From NCBI GenBank assembly GCA_017516465.1, contig JAFXCR010000055.1, forward strand, positions 1 through 64,000: a DNA stretch of 64,000 bases. The letters are read 5' to 3'. Of the stretch, positions 53,333 to 62,081 are shown in pieces. Below the pieces are notes generated by a model. That model saw only the letters and a program-made list of their open reading frames with translations, did no database searches and was not told where the DNA came from. The position numbers and the translations under genes were made by a program. The DNA is from Ruminococcus sp. (GTDB lineage Bacteria; Bacillota; Clostridia; Oscillospirales; Ruminococcaceae). The number at the start of each line of letters is the position of its first letter. The stretch's first letter is position 1.

Positions 53333-54667
53333 TTATTTTCTTCTGTCAATACCAGATTTTTTATAAAATTCTGCCTTGTCATCGTACATATTTTTTTCTG
53401 CTTCGCTTAATATTTCACCTATACTTTCCTCGCTTTTTTCGTGCCATGAGAATCCGACTGCAAGAGGAATATTAGTTTCACTTATAGATTTTCTAAAACG
53501 CTGTTCACGCTGTTGAAACTCGTTCCTATCAATACAAGAGCAAAGAGCAAGTATTTCATCACCGCCAATTCTGAAAACACCGTAATCTCCATAAAATTTT
53601 TGTACAAAGTTGCAGCATCTTATGATCAGAGTGTCGCCTGCATAATGACCTTCATTATCATTAACACGCTTAAGACCTGTAATATCACAATATACAACGC
53701 CGATGCTGCGGGATTTATTCATATCTTTAATATATTTATTCATAGCGTGTCTGTTGCCAGCTTTTGTGAGCTGATCACGATAACTCATATCGTGAAGCTC
53801 TTGAAAAAGATTTCTGTTCATTATTTGTGCAACAATAAAATAGCCGGTAATTTCCAGCATATTGCGTACATAGTCTATTTCGTGCAGCGGAGGATTGTCA
53901 ACACCGTAGAATCCGATTGTCTTTCCTTCATGATACAATGGTACTACTACAATTGAGTGAATATTCTGTGCAGCAAGTATTTTATACTGCTTAGGATTGA
54001 TTGGAATAATATCTCTTATATCTTCCAGAACAATTGGCTTTCCTTCGTTAAATGAGGAATACCAGTTTTCACACACATCAGGAGGAAGATTCTGAAGCCT
54101 GTCTATTTCCGGAGTAATTCCCTTTGCAACCCATTCGTATGTATTGTTATCATAGTTGTTTGCAGATTTTTCAACTACATATGTTCTTTCACCTTTGAGA
54201 GTCTTTCCGAGGTATTCAAGTATAACGTTTATTGCATCATTGGGATTGTTGGTCTGCATTGCAGTCCTGATTGCTTCATTGACTGTTGCTTCGAGATTTT
54301 CATACTGCTTTACGGATTTATTGTATTTTTCCTGTTCGCTTACATCAATTGTGATATTAAGACGGTAAAGTCTGTTGTTATATTCAAGTAAGGTATCTTT
54401 GGTAAGCAGATATTTTTGTATTCTCGGATCATAACCCTTGCTTTCCACAAATTCGTTTAGTCTGAGTTTGTTATTGATACAATTGACGCATCGGGTTGAG
54501 TTATTATGAAGTATCTCATAGCATTTTTTTCCATTAAGCTGTTCTCTTGATTCAAGACCGTATGTATTGAGCGTTTTGTTATTCATGTAAACAAGTTCAT
54601 CATTCTGAATATCGCATATATATACAAATTCGTTTAAAGTATTGAAAAAATTCCATATCTCTTTCAT
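53333..54667 (-). CDS. PAS-GAF-GGDEF diguanylate cyclase
   Basis: 444 aa, no membrane segment. N-terminal PAS domain (about 5-110, FVYICDIQNDELVYMN), with a Cys pair RCVNC near 60 that recalls redox-type PAS domains. A GAF-like domain (about 130-280, TYVVEKSANNYD, SIVVVPLYHEGKTIGFYGVDN). The C-terminal GGDEF domain (about 295-440) has the active site GGDEI near 370, DQLTKAGNRHAM, and YCDITGLKRVND, so it should make cyclic di-GMP. No RxxD inhibitory site was seen before GGDEI. GGAGG before ATG. Confidence 0.88.
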   Translation of the reverse strand: MKEIWNFFNTLNEFVYICDIQNDELVYMNNKTLNTYGLESREQLNGKKCYEILHNNSTRCVNCINNKLRLNEFVESKGYDPRIQKYLLTKDTLLEYNNRLYRLNITIDVSEQEKYNKSVKQYENLEATVNEAIRTAMQTNNPNDAINVILEYLGKTLKGERTYVVEKSANNYDNNTYEWVAKGITPEIDRLQNLPPDVCENWYSSFNEGKPIVLEDIRDIIPINPKQYKILAAQNIHSIVVVPLYHEGKTIGFYGVDNPPLHEIDYVRNMLEITGYFIVAQIMNRNLFQELHDMSYRDQLTKAGNRHAMNKYIKDMNKSRSIGVVYCDITGLKRVNDNEGHYAGDTLIIRCCNFVQKFYGDYGVFRIGGDEILALCSCIDRNEFQQREQRFRKSISETNIPLAVGFSWHEKSEESIGEILSEAEKNMYDDKAEFYKKSGIDRRK

Positions 54668-54693
54668 TTTAGCACCTCCACGATTATATATAT

Positions 54694-54722
54694 ATTATAC
54701 AATATTTTTTCTGTTTTGTCCA
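54694..54722 (-). promoter_or_regulatory. Promoter of the GGDEF gene
   Basis: Minus strand TGGACA (54722-54717), a 17-bp spacer, TATAAT (54699-54694). Confidence 0.65.
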
Positions 54723-54837
54723 TAGCTTTATTTATTTTTTTGTGTTAATCTGAAATAATTCGGTTATAATAAAGAATAGAAAGGTATATTACTATGCAAA
54801 CCGCACAAAAAAAGTGATAAAAATATAATGATAGATA

Positions 54838-54866
54838 TTGACTTTTTTTACTGAATGTGGTATAAT
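54838..54866 (+). promoter_or_regulatory. Promoter of rubrerythrin gene
   Basis: TTGACT (54838-54843), a 17-bp spacer, TGG then TATAAT (54861-54866), an extended -10 and one of the strongest promoters in the window. Confidence 0.8.
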
Positions 54867-54939
54867 ACAAAAATAGTAAATCAGATTCTGTGCATTATTG
54901 CCTTAAATCTGAAATTAATCAGAAAGGAATAAAAATATT

Positions 54940-55482
54940 ATGGGAAACAATAAATATTCAGGAACACAGACCGAAAAGAATCTTGAGGCTGCATTTGCAG
55001 GCGAATCTCAGGCAAGAAACAAGTACACATATTTTGCTTCAAAAGCTAAGAAGGAAGGATTTGAGCAGATAGCTGCTCTCTTCCTTAAAACTGCTGATAA
55101 CGAAAAGGAACACGCAAAGATGTGGTTCAAAGAACTTAATGGTATCAATTCAACAGCTGAAAACCTTAAAGATGCAGCAGAAGGCGAAAACTATGAGTGG
55201 ACTGATATGTACGAGGGATTTGCAAAGACAGCTGATGAGGAAGGCTTTCCAGAGCTTGCAAAGAAATTCCGTCTTGTTGCTGCTATCGAAAAGCATCATG
55301 AGGAACGTTATCGTGCACTTCTGAACAATGTTGAAATGGCTCAGGTATTCGAAAAGAGCGAGGTTAAGGTGTGGGAATGCCGCAACTGTGGTCACATTGT
55401 TGTAGGTACAAATGCTCCTGAAGTATGTCCTACCTGTGCACATCCTCAGAGCTATTTTGAAATTCACGCTGAAAATTACTAA
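54940..55482 (+). CDS. rbr: Rubrerythrin
   Basis: 180 aa, cytoplasmic NADH-linked peroxide reductase of anaerobes. The N-terminal diiron four-helix domain has the Glu ligands in [10 protein letters not shown] (about residue 25) and DNEKEHAK (about 53), and later [10 protein letters not shown]. The C-terminal rubredoxin domain has CRNCG and CPTCA (two Cys-x2-Cys, about residues 147-167). Layout diiron then rubredoxin is classical. Strong promoter and terminator make it a single-gene unit. Confidence 0.95.
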   Translation: MGNNKYSGTQTEKNLEAAFAGESQARNKYTYFASKAKKEGFEQIAALFLKTADNEKEHAKMWFKELNGINSTAENLKDAAEGENYEWTDMYEGFAKTADEEGFPELAKKFRLVAAIEKHHEERYRALLNNVEMAQVFEKSEVKVWECRNCGHIVVGTNAPEVCPTCAHPQSYFEIHAENY

Positions 55483-55487
55483 GAATC

Positions 55488-55518
55488 AAGCCCGATGAAT
55501 TTTCATCGGGCTTTGTTT
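55488..55518 (+). terminator. Terminator after rubrerythrin
   Basis: AAGCCCGATGA (55488-55498), ATTT loop, TCATCGGGCTT (55503-55513), then TGTTTT. Confidence 0.85.
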
Positions 55519-55527
55519 TGTGATTAA

Positions 55528-56463
55528 TTAATATATTCTCCCCTGCCATGTATCAAGTTCAGCCATTCGTTTATCTATACCGCCAAGTACTGAAATCTTA
55601 TCCGTACTCCACATAGGAGCAACAAGCTTTGATTTATCTCCATCTCCGGTTATACGCTCAATCACTGTTTCTGGCGGAAGAATTTCAAGCTGCCTGACAA
55701 TGATATCAATATACTGCTCTCGTGTAAGCAGTTCAAAAGGATTTTCTGCGTACATTCCGGCAAGATGCGTACCTCTGATAATGTGAAGCATCTGAAGCTT
55801 TATGCCATCGGGATGAAGCCTTGCGGCTTCCCTTGCATTTTCAAGCATCATTTTCGTTGTTTCACCCGGAAGTCCGTTTATAAGGTGCACACAGGTGCGT
55901 ATACCTCTTTTTTTCAGAGAATGATATCCCTCCAGAAACTCCTTATGAGTACAGCAGCGATTAATCATTTCTATCGTTGAATCATGCATAGTCTGCATTC
56001 CAAGCTCAACTGTAAGATCAGTCCGGCTGTTTATTTCTGAAAGAAGATCAAGTACTTCATCAGAAAGACAGTCAGCACGGGTGCCTATTGAAATCCCTAT
56101 GGTGTGCCGAAAAGCTATTGCTTCTTCGTACATACGGCGGAGTATTCCGGTATCAGCGTAGGTATTTGTATTTGCCTGAAAATAGGCAATAACAGGAGCA
56201 TTATTTCCGTGCTTTGCAGCAATTCTCCGGTATTCTGAACTGAGCTGCTCTGTAACACTCATACCGGGAGAAGTGAAATATCCGCTGCCGCCGTCACAGA
56301 AAATACATCCTCCCCTGCCCTTTGTACCGTCAATATTCGGGCATGTAAATCCGCATTCAAGCACAGCCTTGAAAATTTTTCTGCCGTACCGCTGCATATT
56401 GCTGTAATGCAGTGTATGGTAGCGTTTATTATCAAGTGAATATTTGAAAGGATTATTTTTCAT
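55528..56463 (-). CDS. Radical SAM protein, TIGR01212 (YhcC-like)
   Basis: 311 aa. The 4Fe-4S site lies in ECGFTCPNIDGTKGRGG followed by CIFC near residue 45, with the GGxGYF element after it; later motifs are YFQANTNTYA near 108, ELGMQTMHDSTIE near 165, and LINGLPGET near 205. Family function is unproven, probably a modification or metabolite enzyme. I start at ATG 56463 (MKNNPFKYS); the open frame runs 58 residues further into the MATE gene, but that part is out of place in the family. It begins 5 nt after the MATE stop, so both are co-transcribed. Confidence 0.85.
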   Translation of the reverse strand: MKNNPFKYSLDNKRYHTLHYSNMQRYGRKIFKAVLECGFTCPNIDGTKGRGGCIFCDGGSGYFTSPGMSVTEQLSSEYRRIAAKHGNNAPVIAYFQANTNTYADTGILRRMYEEAIAFRHTIGISIGTRADCLSDEVLDLLSEINSRTDLTVELGMQTMHDSTIEMINRCCTHKEFLEGYHSLKKRGIRTCVHLINGLPGETTKMMLENAREAARLHPDGIKLQMLHIIRGTHLAGMYAENPFELLTREQYIDIIVRQLEILPPETVIERITGDGDKSKLVAPMWSTDKISVLGGIDKRMAELDTWQGRIY

Positions 56464-56468
56464 CTGTC

Positions 56469-57764
56469 TCAGACCTTTTGTGTTGATTTTTTCTGCATAA
56501 ACATTGAAAATATAAGCGTCAGAAGCTCTGCTGCAGGAAATGCAAGCCATACACCGTATATCCTGAACAGTATGGACAGAACAAACGCAAAGAATATTAT
56601 TGCAGCAATTCCTCTTGAAACTGAAATTATAAAGCATTCCTTTGCGCGTCCGGTGGCACTCAGGAAACCGGCTCTTATTATATTCATTGCAGCAAGAGGA
56701 AATCCGATGCTGTAAAGACGTATTCCTGTTACTGCGAGTTCAGCCATTTCTTTTGAATTCTCGCTGTTGAATATACCGACTATTCTCTCTGCGAATATCC
56801 ATATCAGTATCATCAGAAAACACGAAATTGCTAAGCCTATTTGCTGAGAATGTCTGTGTATACGACGTTTTGCATCCTCATTTTTTGAGCCTTCCGCATC
56901 ACTTGCCATAGGCTGAAGTCCCTGTCCTATGCCGTTAAAAATTGCAATTCCTACAAGAGCAACATTGGCAATAGCTCCGTATGCCGCAACAGCAATATTT
57001 CCTCTGATATCAAGTAATATAAAATTGAATGCCATACTTGTTACAGCACTTGATATCTCACCGATAAATCCGGCGATACCCAGAGAACACGAAAGTATAA
57101 GCATACGGACAGAGGGAAGCTTTATCATAAAGCGGATAGTATTCTTTTTGGACAGGAAATGTATCATACAGACAGCCATGCTGACTATCGGAGAAATTCC
57201 TGTTGCAAGAGCAGCACCTGTCATTCCCATTTCCATAGGGAACATGAATATGTAGTCAAAAATTATATTGAAAAAACTACTTGAAAGCGTAGCTGCCATT
57301 GCAATTCCGGGAGCACCATCGTTTCTTACAAATGAGGTAAATGTGTAATTCAGCATAAAAAACGGTGCAAACATCAGAACAGTTCTGATATATGGAAGTC
57401 CCGTATTCAAAATACTGCTGTCCGCACCCATAAGTCTGAGAATTGTATCAGGACAGATAATTCCAGCTAACACAAAAATCATACTTACAATCAAAGACCA
57501 TATAACAGCATTTGAGAAAAACTGCTCCGTGTTTTTCCTTGACATAAGTTTGCACAGGTTGTATCTCGTGGCTGAACCTATACCTATCATTGAACCAAGT
57601 GCAAACATCATTCCAAAAACAGGAAGTGTGAGATTCAGTGCAGTGATTCCGTTTGCACCTGCTGCTTTTGATATGAAAAATGTGTCTGCCAATATATAGC
57701 AGGAAATTCCTACCATTGCAAGTATATTCGGAATAAGATACTTCCGTAGTTTCTTTTCTGTCAT
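56469..57764 (-). CDS. MATE-family multidrug/metabolite exporter
   Basis: 431 aa with 12 predicted helices in two halves (about 1-215 and 225-431). Typical elements: ILADTFFISKAAGANGITALNLTLPVF near residue 25, GSATRYNLCKLMSRKN near 63, and in the second half AVAAYGAIANVALVGIAIFNGIGQGLQPMASD near 262. Closest in look to the VmrA/NorM-like clostridial type; substrate unknown. AAGGGTG precedes the ATG. Confidence 0.9.
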   Translation of the reverse strand: MTEKKLRKYLIPNILAMVGISCYILADTFFISKAAGANGITALNLTLPVFGMMFALGSMIGIGSATRYNLCKLMSRKNTEQFFSNAVIWSLIVSMIFVLAGIICPDTILRLMGADSSILNTGLPYIRTVLMFAPFFMLNYTFTSFVRNDGAPGIAMAATLSSSFFNIIFDYIFMFPMEMGMTGAALATGISPIVSMAVCMIHFLSKKNTIRFMIKLPSVRMLILSCSLGIAGFIGEISSAVTSMAFNFILLDIRGNIAVAAYGAIANVALVGIAIFNGIGQGLQPMASDAEGSKNEDAKRRIHRHSQQIGLAISCFLMILIWIFAERIVGIFNSENSKEMAELAVTGIRLYSIGFPLAAMNIIRAGFLSATGRAKECFIISVSRGIAAIIFFAFVLSILFRIYGVWLAFPAAELLTLIFSMFMQKKSTQKV

Positions 57765-58150
57765 TTCAACACCCTTTCTTTTGTTTATTCATTATATCGC
57801 TTTTTTCTCCTAATGTCAATATCACCTATTCGTGTTAATAAATACTGTCAAAAATTTCAGCTGTGAAAACGGTTACTCCTAAACTTACAAAAGCTGATTT
57901 TAAACTGTTTTTTTGATATAGCAGCATCTATGACAGCAAGTTATATTCTTACTTCGACAAAAAGACGTCTTACCGATGGTGATAAGACGTCTAATTTTTA
58001 TAGTGGTGTACATTAGTGGCACTATTCAAAAACATATAAAACATCTGAAAGTCCCATATGAATAACCACATTTTTGCCCAATTTTTCTTATTGCTACTTT
58101 ACAATATTTGTCGAAAAGTGTGGAGAACGACTTAAATACGAGGTTTTAGA
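57765..58150. other. Intergenic region, 386 nt, between MATE and reverse rubrerythrin genes
   Basis: Holds the minus-strand terminator at 57959-57992. The AT-rich part next to the MATE gene is presumably its promoter and leader, but I could not fix the boxes. Nothing else is recognisable. Confidence 0.45.
57959..57992 (-). terminator. Terminator of the glycyl-domain/reverse rubrerythrin transcript
   Basis: AGACGTCTTA (57963-57972) and TAAGACGTCT (57983-57992), 10-nt loop; on the minus strand the stem is followed by TTTTTGTC. It lies about 160 nt after the reverse rubrerythrin stop. Confidence 0.7.
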
Positions 58151-58705
58151 TTAACCAAAGTATCTCTTGAGAAGTCCCTCGAATGCCTTGCCGTGTCTTG
58201 CTTCGTCTTTAGCCATTTCATGTACTGTATCATGAATTGCGTCAAGATTAAGTTCCTTTGCTCTCTTTGCAAGAGCAAGCTTGCCTTCTGTTGCACCGTG
58301 TTCTGCAGCAACTCTCATTGTAAGATTCTCCTTTGTTGAAGCTGAAACAACTTCACCAAGAAGCTCAGCAAACTTTGCAGCGTGCTCTGCTTCCTCATAA
58401 GCAGCCTTTTCCCAGTAAAGACCGATCTCAGGATATCCTTCTCTGTGAGCAACTCTTGCCATTGCGAGATACATACCAACTTCTGTACATTCACCGCTGA
58501 AATTAGCACGCAGTCCATCAATGATTTCCTTATCTGTAACAGATTTTGCAACACCTACTTCATGCTCGCAGGCAAAAATAAGCTTATCTGATGATTCTTC
58601 CTTAACAATAAACTTTGAGCCGGGAACACCGCACTGAGGACATTTATCAGGTGCTGAATCTCCTTCGTGAACATATCCGCATACTGGACATACATATTTT
58701 TTCAT
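58151..58705 (-). CDS. Reverse rubrerythrin
   Basis: 184 aa. The rubredoxin domain is N-terminal (Cys-x2-Cys in VCPVCGY and CPQCG, about residues 5-28), followed by the diiron four-helix domain (about 55-184) with Glu ligands in [28 protein letters not shown] and KDEARHGK. This reversed order defines reverse rubrerythrin, the oxygen and peroxide reductase of clostridia. GGAGG before ATG. The glycyl-domain gene upstream is 68 nt away in the same direction. Confidence 0.93.
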   Translation of the reverse strand: MKKYVCPVCGYVHEGDSAPDKCPQCGVPGSKFIVKEESSDKLIFACEHEVGVAKSVTDKEIIDGLRANFSGECTEVGMYLAMARVAHREGYPEIGLYWEKAAYEEAEHAAKFAELLGEVVSASTKENLTMRVAAEHGATEGKLALAKRAKELNLDAIHDTVHEMAKDEARHGKAFEGLLKRYFG

Positions 58706-58752
58706 AATAATTACCTCCGATTTTTAATAAGATTTTTAGTTGATTTATCGTT

Positions 58753-58775
58753 AATACTGCGTTATTTACAGTATT
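58753..58775. repeat. Inverted repeat between the glycyl-domain and reverse rubrerythrin genes
   Basis: AATACTG (58753-58759) and CAGTATT (58769-58775), 9-nt centre, just at the end of the upstream gene. It has no T-run. Could be a regulator-binding dyad or a weak attenuating hairpin. Confidence 0.45.
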
Positions 58776-59037
58776 ACACACTATGCTTTACTCTATCTTT
58801 TTCTTCTGCACGCTTTCCGTTGTTGAAACGATCAAGAGTTCCGACAAGATATCCTGTAATTCGTCTGACGCGTTCAAACGGAATATCTGTAAATTCATAC
58901 TTAAGATCAACAAATTCTCCGTCAGCCCTTACTGTCATTGCAGAAATCTTCCTGCCTCTGTACTTCTTTCTGCCATAGTCAATATAAGCGTTGATCTCCT
59001 CCTGCGAGAGTTGATCGCCGATAACATTTATCTGCAT
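58774..59037 (-). CDS. Stand-alone NrdD-like glycyl radical domain protein
   Basis: 87 aa. The C-terminal half, RVRRITGYLVGTLDRFNNGKRAEEKDRVKH, follows the glycyl-radical end of class III ribonucleotide reductase NrdD (R-V-C-G-Y-L ... RPFNAGKQEEVKRRVKH), with the radical Gly in ITGYL but Thr in place of the Cys. The N-terminal half (MQINVIGDQLSQEEIN ... YEFTDIPF) is not recognised. Similar small clostridial proteins carry the name anaerobic ribonucleotide reductase but lack the catalytic barrel. ATG 59037 with AGAGAGG. Divergent from a Crp/Fnr gene. Confidence 0.7.
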   Translation of the reverse strand: MQINVIGDQLSQEEINAYIDYGRKKYRGRKISAMTVRADGEFVDLKYEFTDIPFERVRRITGYLVGTLDRFNNGKRAEEKDRVKHSV

Positions 59038-59055
59038 AAAATAACCTCTCTTTCC

Positions 59056-59126
59056 GATCAAGTACTTGACTTTGATCTGTATTTATTGTATCATATAATA
59101 AACGACTTGTCTGTTGCAATTGCAAC
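59056..59126. promoter_or_regulatory. Divergent regulatory region with palindromes and crp-type promoter
   Basis: Plus-strand promoter TTGATC (59072-59077), 16-bp spacer, TATAAT (59094-59099). Palindromes: TCAAGTACTTGA (59058-59069), GATCAA...TTGATC (59056-59061 and 59072-59077), and GTTGCAATTGCAAC (59113-59126), the last between the likely transcript start and the ribosome binding site. A weak minus promoter (CAGACA, 17 bp, TACAAT) may serve the glycyl-domain gene. Confidence 0.6.
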
Positions 59127-59144
59127 AAAAGGAGGAATTTTTTT

Positions 59145-59819
59145 ATGATGCCGTTTGACAACATACTTTTCAGAGGAATAGATCAGGAAGACTGTATCAG
59201 AATGGTAACTTGCTTCAACGCTGAACGTCGTCGCTACAAAGCTGGCACCTTTATTGCTGAATTCGGAGATTTTACTGACCGTCTCGGAATAATTCTTTCC
59301 GGAAACGTTGTCATTGTCCGATATGATATCAACGGAGTTCGTACTATTATTGAATCAGTCGAAAATGGCGGTGTTTTTGGTACGTTTTTTACTTATAATA
59401 TACTGCGTAGGAACAGTGTTGAGGTTATTGCAGAGAAAGACTGCGAAGTTATGTTCGTTCATCGCAACGAAATTACAAAACGCTGTGAAAATGCCTGTCT
59501 GTGTCATTCTCAGGTTGTCGAAAATCTTCTGAAAATAATGTCTGAAAATATTGTAAGACTAAATCAAAGAATTGATGTTCTTAGTCAGCGTTCTATTGAG
59601 GACAGGCTGATAAGTTATCTTGAAATAATCGAGGACAAGACTCCGGAAGGAAAAACACCGCAGATTCCATTTTCTACAACTGCACTTTCCGATTACCTTT
59701 GCGTCAACAGAAGTGCTCTGCAAAGGCAAATCTCTAAAATGAAGCAAGCCGGAACACTTACAATATCTAAGCGGAAATTCCGGCTCAACATCAGTCATGA
59801 TGATCACAATGTCAGTTGA
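59145..59819 (+). CDS. Crp/Fnr-family transcriptional regulator
   Basis: 224 aa. N-terminal cyclic-nucleotide-like beta-roll (about 20-125: YKAGTFIAEFGDFTDRLGIILSGNVVIVR), a long dimer helix (130-150), and a C-terminal winged helix (about 160-220) with recognition helix TTALSDYLCVNRSALQRQISKM. No obvious Fe-S cysteine quartet of FNR type, though CENACLCH near 112 has three clustered cysteines. Likely responds to redox or metabolites and controls the divergent genes. GGAGG before ATG 59145. Its last 16 nt overlap the convergent parC 3' end. Confidence 0.88.
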   Translation: MMPFDNILFRGIDQEDCIRMVTCFNAERRRYKAGTFIAEFGDFTDRLGIILSGNVVIVRYDINGVRTIIESVENGGVFGTFFTYNILRRNSVEVIAEKDCEVMFVHRNEITKRCENACLCHSQVVENLLKIMSENIVRLNQRIDVLSQRSIEDRLISYLEIIEDKTPEGKTPQIPFSTTALSDYLCVNRSALQRQISKMKQAGTLTISKRKFRLNISHDDHNVS

Positions 59820-62044
59820 TTTGTATCACCGAGTTCCTTAGCTGGTTTTCCGGCTGCCGGTACTGACTTTGAACGATATTTCTCAAGGTTTTCACGATCT
59901 TCATCTATGACTGAAACAGCGGAGGCAAGAACCGCTTTCTTGCGAAGATTCATTACCTGAACGCCCTGTGAATCCCTTGTAGCCTTCGGCAGAAGCAGTG
60001 CCGTATTGAACATAAGTGTATGACCGCTGGAACTTCTGAGCAGGATATCGCAGTCCTCCTCAATGAAAACCGCAGCCACAAGCGGCGATTTTTCAGAGTA
60101 TGCGTTTGCAAGCTTACGGCGGTTTGTTTTTGTTTCATACGATTTCAGCGGAACTTTTGCCGCCTTTCCGTTTTCATAGAAATACAGGATATATCCGCTG
60201 TAATCTGTTGTTATAATCAGCGTTTTGAGATTTTCTCCATCATCAAAACCAAGCTTTGCCGGAACGTAATCTCCCATAAGACTTGCCTTTGTATCATCAA
60301 ATGCACTCGCTTTTGTCTTATACGCCTGTGCCTTATCCGACAGGAATATAAGCTCTGTTTTATTTGAGGCTTCAAAGCTCTGGGAAATAAAATCGCCGTC
60401 TTTGAGCTTATGTTCTTTACTCATTCTGAGCGACTGCGGAGTGATTTTCTTGAAATATCCGCCGTCAGTTACAAAAAGATTTACCTGATAATCAGGTGTA
60501 TCGTCTATCTGCTGTTCATCCTCTACGTCAGACTGATAATAGAACATAGTCTTTCTTGGCTGAGCGTAATTTTTGATTACACGACGAAGCTCGTCAATGA
60601 TTATTTTTCTTATCTTCTTCTTGTCACGAAGGATTTCTTCCATTTCAGCAATATCTTTTTTAAGCTGATCTACTTCCTCGATACGACGGAGAATATACTG
60701 TCTGTTGATATTTCGCAGTTTGATTTCCGCTACATATTCAGCCTGTATTTCATCAATTCCAAAGCCGATCATAAGGTTCGGAACAACGTCAGCTTCACTT
60801 TCAGTCTCACGGATTATATGGATAGCTTTGTCGATATCAAGAAGTATCTTTGAGAGAGCTTCCAGCAGATGAAGCTTTTCTTTCTTTTTCTGGAGTTCAT
60901 AATATGTTCTTCGCTGAACACACTCTTCACGGAAGGCTGTCCATTCTGTGAGAATTTCACGGACACCCATAACCTTCGGAGTTCCCGCAATAAGAATATT
61001 GAAATTGCATGGATAGCTGTCCTGAAGTGGAGTCAGACGGTAAAGCTTCTGCATGAGCTTGTCGGGATCTGTCCCCTTTTTAAGATCTATTGCAATTTTC
61101 AGACCGTCGATATCTGTTTCGTCACGTATGTATGATACTTCACGGATTTTTCCCTGTTTAACAAGATCAACGATTTTATCAACGATAGCTTCAATTGTCG
61201 TAGTATAGGGAATCTGAGTGATCTCAAGGCAATTTGCGGACTTATCATAGTTGTATTTTGAACGTACTTTTATGCTTCCCCTGCCCGTATCAAAGACTTT
61301 TTTAAGCTCGTTTTCATCATAGAGCATGAGTCCTCCGCCGGGGAAATCAGGTCCTTTAAGTGTGCTGAGGATATCGTGATCCGGATTTTTCATTAGTGCA
61401 ATTGTAGTTTCGCAGACTTCTTCAAGATTAAACGGACATACATTGCTTGCCATTGATACAGCAATTCCGGTGTTTGAATTTACAAGAACTGACGGAAAAG
61501 CAACCGGAAGAAGCGTGGGTTCCTGCATGGTATTGTCATAGTTCGGAACAAAATCCACGGTATCGCTGTCGATATCACGAAATAGTTCGGCACATATTTT
61601 TTCAAGTTTTACTTCGGTATATCGTGCCGCAGCATAGTGCATCTTGCTTGAATACTGTTTTCCGAAGTTTCCCTTTGAGTCTACAAATGGATGAAGGAGA
61701 GCCTCATTTCCACGGGTAAGACGGACAAGTGTTTCGTATATAGCCTGATCACCGTGAGGATTGAGCTTCATTGTTTCGCCGACAACATTTGCAGATTTTG
61801 ATCTTTCCTTGTCGGGATTAAGCAGTCCACGTTTATACATCATGTATAAAAGTTTTCGGTGCGACGGTTTGAAGCCGTCTATTTCCGGAAGTGCTCTTGA
61901 TATAATAACGCTCATCGCATAAGGCATATAATTCTTTTTCAACGTATCAGAAATACTTTCATTTACGATACTTCCTGAGCCTTCTATATATGCTTCATGC
62001 TTATAAGCGGATTTTTTAGGTGTGGATTCTTTTTTTCTTGCCAT
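59804..62044 (-). CDS. parC: Topoisomerase IV-type subunit A
   Basis: 746 aa; DNA-cleaving subunit that separates sister chromosomes. Catalytic Tyr142 in YAAARYTEVKL, ATPase partner ParE encoded just upstream. N-terminal breakage-reunion domain (about 30-490) and a C-terminal beta-propeller (about 520-715, e.g. LGFDDGENLKTLIITTDYSGYILY). In the quinolone-resistance region the usual Gly-Asp-Ser reads GDQ (Gln100), with Glu104 at the second site. The GyrA-box (QRRGGxG) was not seen, which favours ParC over gyrase A. AGAGG before ATG. Confidence 0.92.
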   Translation of the reverse strand: MARKKESTPKKSAYKHEAYIEGSGSIVNESISDTLKKNYMPYAMSVIISRALPEIDGFKPSHRKLLYMMYKRGLLNPDKERSKSANVVGETMKLNPHGDQAIYETLVRLTRGNEALLHPFVDSKGNFGKQYSSKMHYAAARYTEVKLEKICAELFRDIDSDTVDFVPNYDNTMQEPTLLPVAFPSVLVNSNTGIAVSMASNVCPFNLEEVCETTIALMKNPDHDILSTLKGPDFPGGGLMLYDENELKKVFDTGRGSIKVRSKYNYDKSANCLEITQIPYTTTIEAIVDKIVDLVKQGKIREVSYIRDETDIDGLKIAIDLKKGTDPDKLMQKLYRLTPLQDSYPCNFNILIAGTPKVMGVREILTEWTAFREECVQRRTYYELQKKKEKLHLLEALSKILLDIDKAIHIIRETESEADVVPNLMIGFGIDEIQAEYVAEIKLRNINRQYILRRIEEVDQLKKDIAEMEEILRDKKKIRKIIIDELRRVIKNYAQPRKTMFYYQSDVEDEQQIDDTPDYQVNLFVTDGGYFKKITPQSLRMSKEHKLKDGDFISQSFEASNKTELIFLSDKAQAYKTKASAFDDTKASLMGDYVPAKLGFDDGENLKTLIITTDYSGYILYFYENGKAAKVPLKSYETKTNRRKLANAYSEKSPLVAAVFIEEDCDILLRSSSGHTLMFNTALLLPKATRDSQGVQVMNLRKKAVLASAVSVIDEDRENLEKYRSKSVPAAGKPAKELGDTNQLTL

Positions 62045-62081
62045 TTTTTAAACCTCTGTATAAAATCTGAGTATAGGTTAA

